From Climacteris rufus (taxonomy: Eukaryota > Chordata > Aves > Passeriformes > Climacteridae), in contig VZRZ01006827.1 of the NCBI GenBank assembly GCA_013398175.1, positions 2,326,742 through 2,390,741 of the forward strand: a stretch of DNA of 64,000 bases, given 5' to 3'. How positions within the stretch are numbered: position 1 is the stretch's first letter; every line of letters begins with the position of its first letter. Made by a program: the position numbers and the translations under genes. Shown here one piece after another: positions 59,501-64,000 of this stretch. The notes under the pieces are model-generated. The model did not search any database. It saw only the letters and a program-made list of their open reading frames with translations, and had not been told where the DNA came from.

Positions 59501-62500
59501 TATTAGGGACAGTGGAAACCACTCCACTCTGGTGTAGGAATACCAATATGGGTTTTCAGGTTGCTCTTTAAAACACTTAATTGCTGTTCAGCACCTTGCA
59601 GATAAAGACTAAACCACGCTGTGAAGTTTCTGTTATAGGTTCAAAATCACATACTAGCCCACAGAAAAGTAGTAGTGCAACATGACCCGTTGTTTTATTT
59701 TGTTATTTCTGCACACACATTTCAAATGGAGCTTCTGTATCCTTAAGGCTAATTTTGGAAGACGTTTTCTCATCAAATTAGTCTCTGTGCTTAATACTTT
59801 CTGAAAGTATATTGCATGTCAGGTACAGGTAGTGCTGTCTGTCTTGTAATCAGTACACACAATAAGCACAAATGTAAAAAGCACACATTTGTATTTCATT
59901 CTGGTTCATTATTACTTGGCTTCTTGATGCCAAGACCCTAGAAATTCTGAACAGTACAACAGACTGAGTGGGTTATTTTTCTTGTGGAGCGCAACTGCTG
60001 AGCTGATAGGGTTATTTGCATATTAATTTTTCACATACCTTGACTAGCAGGGTATCTGTCTGTTTATATTACCCATTTTCCCTTCTAAAATTGGATTTGC
60101 AAATTGTTTTCCTCCAAACTCAAAGTGTCAGTTTGTTTTTTGAGAATCAGTTTTAGGATATGTGTGAGTAATGCTGTAGTTATGTCCAAGGCTCAAATAT
60201 CCTAAAGCTTACTAAGTGGAATGTCTTAATGAAAAGAGAATGATGTTGGCAGAAGAATAGTCAGAAATGGTTGAACATTGAAAACCAAAGTGTCAATAAC
60301 AGCACCTCTCAAATATGTGATCATAGCAGGGAAAAAGAATGTTCTTTTGTTACTCATTGGATTCTGTTCTCAGGGGTCATGTACATGAGTCTGGACGTGC
60401 TGAGCAAATCTGTCCTGAGTAGCTGCTGTACTTGGCCTGGGCTGCTGGAAGAATAAGGAGAAGGAAGGGTGCAGACACCCCTTGGTTCTGACTTGCCTGA
60501 ATTCAGGAACTACTGATCACATGTGTGCGATAAATTGATTAGATGGCTGCTTTTAGTGTGAGGCTTGTTTGGAATCTGTTGCTCATTCAAATTGCTGTTC
60601 GGTGCTAACGACATTCAGAATAAAACATGTGGTACTTTTTGTTTTTTAAAGAAGTCTCTGCAGCCTTTAACTTTATTTCTTGGTGTGGTGCTCTGATACA
60701 TTTTTGTATGGGTTCAGCTTCTCTGTAAAAAATGCTAGGAAAGCCTTACTGATCCTGTACAGAAAAGACTTATTTCGTGACCACTGTCTTGAAAAAGACA
60801 GGATTGTTCTGCTGAAAGACTTAGGATGGATTGCTATGCTGATCAAGAAACAAAGATGTTCTTCCTGTATTTAATATTTTAGACCTGGTACTTTGAGACT
60901 TCTCTGGAATCTCTGTTCCTGATGTTTTATCTATAGAGGACTGTGAAGCTTTTGGCGCTCTTTAGCCCTCAGGACTTTGGTTATTATCACTGTGCTGGCC
61001 ACGCAGAGTCTGGCACTGTAATAGACCACAATTAACAGAGCTTTTTAGTTGTCTCTGAGAGAAATGTGTAGCCAATATAGGAGTACAGTCCAAAACAGTG
61101 TTTTCCTGACACTCACATCTCTAGATGCAAACAAAAAACACTTGCACCATTACTGGTGCAAGACAGCTGTCTTTCTACTTGTGTTTCTCCCCATAATCAA
61201 GCCAAGGAGTTTCAGAGAAGCTACAACTTTTCAGGGAAGTCATGATGGCATACTAAGTTTTCTTTCCCCACTTGCTTTTTTTTTGATGCTTCCATGATCT
61301 TTTGATCATGCTGTGTTGGATGATGTGAAACCTTAATGTGGTAAACTACCTTTTGCAAAGGCAAGGATCTCAGCTTCTGTGGAAGGCTACAAGACAAAGT
61401 CAGCTCGTTTTGTAGAAAGGTAAGAAATATTTTACGAGTGCTTTCAGATTTTACCGAGATATAAACACTCAGCCTCCTAAGTCTATTTTCATCAGTCTCT
61501 AATACAATTAAGGAATGAGTTGTAGATTTTCCAGGAATGGAACATACCTTCCCATGTAGTCTGAAAACTGACCCTGAATACAAGGGATGTGACACTTGAC
61601 AGTGGTATGAGTTTCCTGCTATAGTTTCAAACACTATTTGCTTCAATAGTCACCTAATCCATAGATATTATGTTCTTGCAAGTTCTCCTTTGCTCTTGAA
61701 ATCTTGTGTGGTCCTATTTCGGGGGAAATCCATGGTGTTTTCTTGTGAGGTGGTGTTACTACAGTCATTTCAGCTTTGTTAGCACCAGCCCTCTGAATTC
61801 CCCTTCTGCAAGGCAGGATCTGCACACATAACGTATGACGTCTCCTTGATGTCTAATGCAGTGGTTGAGTGTAATGGACCTTGTTTAGAAGTGATTCTTC
61901 TGTAAAGCAAACTGTGCAAAGAAGCTTTCAGCTTGGGGTAATAGGCCTGACTGTCATGGTTTAATGTTGCTGTTTCATGGTATAGGCGCCTTGTTGGAGG
62001 GCAAGGAAAAGACCTCACCTTCATGCAAGATGCCATTTATCTGTGAGGGCTGACTGTAGCCTCTTAAATGTTAAAACAAAATTCTTGTACACTGACCGCC
62101 TTTGTTGAAATTCTTTGATACTTGTCAGTGGGATTATTTTATAAATGAAAAGTTTTGCAATACGTTTAATTAATTCTCAGAGCTATGGCTCTGGGCTATG
62201 ATTGTTTTTTTTTTTAATTTTCTTTCCCAGGAGCTGATTTAGGCTGTTGTCAAATTCCTTTGATAGGGCCAGATTTGTAAAGATGAGTAGATGGTTGTGT
62301 GCTGGTTTTGGAAATGCATATCTAGGGACTTGTCTGTCATTACTTACTGGTTGTTGGTGTTGTAGGTTTGATCATCACCAGAAAAAGTGAAAAACAACTT
62401 GATTGTGACACTGACCTCTCTGGGATGCTTGTCCTTGCTGAGGAGACGTAGCCTTTGTCTGAACCTCCCCAGGCTACATGTGATGATTGCTCATGCTCAC

Positions 62501-64000
62501 CAACACTGGTTGCAGGATGTTCTTTGTACTTCTGCCATCCTCCTCAGTACAGCAGAATTCTGGCCTTTTGGTCCATTGTGAAGTCCTTCCTCCCCATGCC
62601 TTGAATCCTAAAGATTTAGGTAGTCTATTTTAATCCATGACAGCCTGCTTCCTCTATTATAGCTGTGGGGACAGAATGAAGTGGGGACAAGCCTACTTTG
62701 GAGCTAACTAGAAGGATCACTGGGATACAGGCTCTTGTGACTTGACTTTGGTTTACCTTATTTTAAGTATAGCATTACTGTAAAGTTCAGTCCTAAATTA
62801 TTGGCAGAAGTGGGCTTGAACTCTTAATCTAAACAAATAAATGATCAACTAACTTTTTTTACAGAAACTTTATCCAAGCCCAAGTGAAAATGCATGGATC
62901 CAAACTCCGATTATATTTTCCAGCTAAGTGTATTCAAGCAGAAAATGGTTGAAGATGGTCCTTCTCCATCTAGGGGAAATCTTGATGTGATAAGGTCTGC
63001 TACCAGGTGATAAATATGGACCCTCCCAGAGACTGCTCAAACTGGGCTTATGTAGCCTCTTTTTATTTTATCTCCCTTCACGTTTCACACGTAGCAGTAC
63101 CTGTAGTTCTTTGCAACTCTGAGCTCTGTGTATTTTGATACTGCTCTTTTCCAGAATTTACTTTTGTTGCTCTTTAGGTTAAAATTGTCCTCTTGGCTTT
63201 TGAAAGCTATTTACTATGAGAAGGGACAGTAGCAGTGTGAAAAACATGAGAAGAGAGTCCTCCTAACTGGGCAGTATGAGGCTGTGTAATCTACTGACTG
63301 TAGGTGTGTTGCTTCTTTTTTCTTCAGATGTGGCTGTCTATACAGATCATGTACAAAGTTGTACCACATTAGAAGGTGCCAGAACCTGGTAGTTTGAGAT
63401 ATTGCTGTGCCAAGAAAATAAGTTTTATTTGTAATAGCAAGTAAACAAACAGAATAATGTGGCTGCAAACAGCTTGTTGCAGGTGATATTAGCAGTAGGT
63501 AAGTTAGTCTCTTCTGTGTATGCAAAAGTTTTGGATCTGGGTGTAACTGGTTTTTGTGTGTAATGATGTTGAAATAGTACTACAGAAACAGCTCTGTACT
63601 CCCACTTTACGAGTAGATGAAACCAATCTTGGTGTAATTGATGTCTTCCTCAAATTTTTATCAGTGCATAGAGTCTAGAAAAGCATGTTTATGGACAGTG
63701 TCTCAGTGCTATGGTTCACGTTTATCCATCATAATACCTGGCATTGCTGGACAGAAGTGCTTTTTTGCTGTAGATTCGCTTATGATGTCTTTTAATGTCT
63801 TGTAACTTTAAAAGTTATATTGCATAGCATTGCTATACAAGAGTGAATCCTGAGAACTTCAGGTAGCCCCTGCAGCGTGAAAATAAAAGTGCAACTCTGC
63901 ACGTGTATTGTGAGTGAGGTTACCTGGCAGATTCAACAGTCTGTAATGTTAAATTAGCTTCTCACAGGTTTTGTTGACCACAGCTGGGGAATATTTCTCA
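56571..64000 (+). other. Proposed CNOT4 intron 1, last part; no coding exon found
   Basis: AT-rich DNA to the window end. I looked for the CNOT4 start exon (RING-finger segment with CPLCMEPLE) and did not find it. Minus-strand frames at 57,840-58,226 (128 residues), 61,221-61,646 (141) and 61,779-62,036 (85) are the longest here but show no known domain, no repeat motif and no exon structure. No mobile element was recognised. Confidence 0.55.

Noticed and set aside
41300..64000. Coding exon of CNOT4
   Set aside because: No segment matching the RING-finger start or downstream RNA-binding region was found, so only the promoter and exon 1 are proposed.

Overview
This is vertebrate nuclear DNA, almost certainly from a bird. 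The genes have short exons and AT-rich introns, the promoters are CpG islands, and the recognisable transposable elements are CR1-type LINEs plus one LTR resembling those of songbirds. No Alu or L1 was seen. Nothing is prokaryotic: there are no operons, CRISPR arrays, tRNAs or rRNAs.

Left part (1-26,060): the 5' half of NUP205, a scaffold nucleoporin of the nuclear pore inner ring, lies on the minus strand. I placed 20 consecutive coding exons (exons 2-21; 3,042 coding bases, about 1,014 residues) with splice sites, and every reading phase joins without a break. The other half of the gene lies beyond base 1. The promoter and first exon sit in a GC-rich island at about 25.36-26.06 kb that is interrupted by a 416-base run of N. 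A candidate initiator exon touches the gap. Intron 1 carries two old CR1 fragments.

Middle (26.06-39.69 kb): intergenic DNA in which I recognise no gene, only small simple repeats and one short tandem duplication.

Right part (39.69-64 kb): a 1.5-kb CpG island has a promoter-like set of motifs (ZNF143-like, NRF1-like, Sp1-like, CCAAT, YY1-like) in plus orientation, followed by a strong splice donor at 40,765. From conserved vertebrate gene order (CNOT4 lies head-to-head with NUP205) this is best read as the CNOT4 promoter and non-coding exon 1. The rest of the window would be its first intron; no CNOT4 coding exon was found. That intron holds three CR1 copies: one minus-strand copy and two same-strand copies lying almost end to end, the second keeping endonuclease-domain sequence but lacking the middle of its reverse transcriptase. 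It also holds a solo LTR.

No new multi-gene system is present. The points most worth a second look are the hidden NUP205 start, the matching ZNF143-like motifs at the two divergent promoters, a possible hairpin or G-quadruplex around the CNOT4 exon 1 splice donor, a weak NUP205 donor, and the rearranged CR1.
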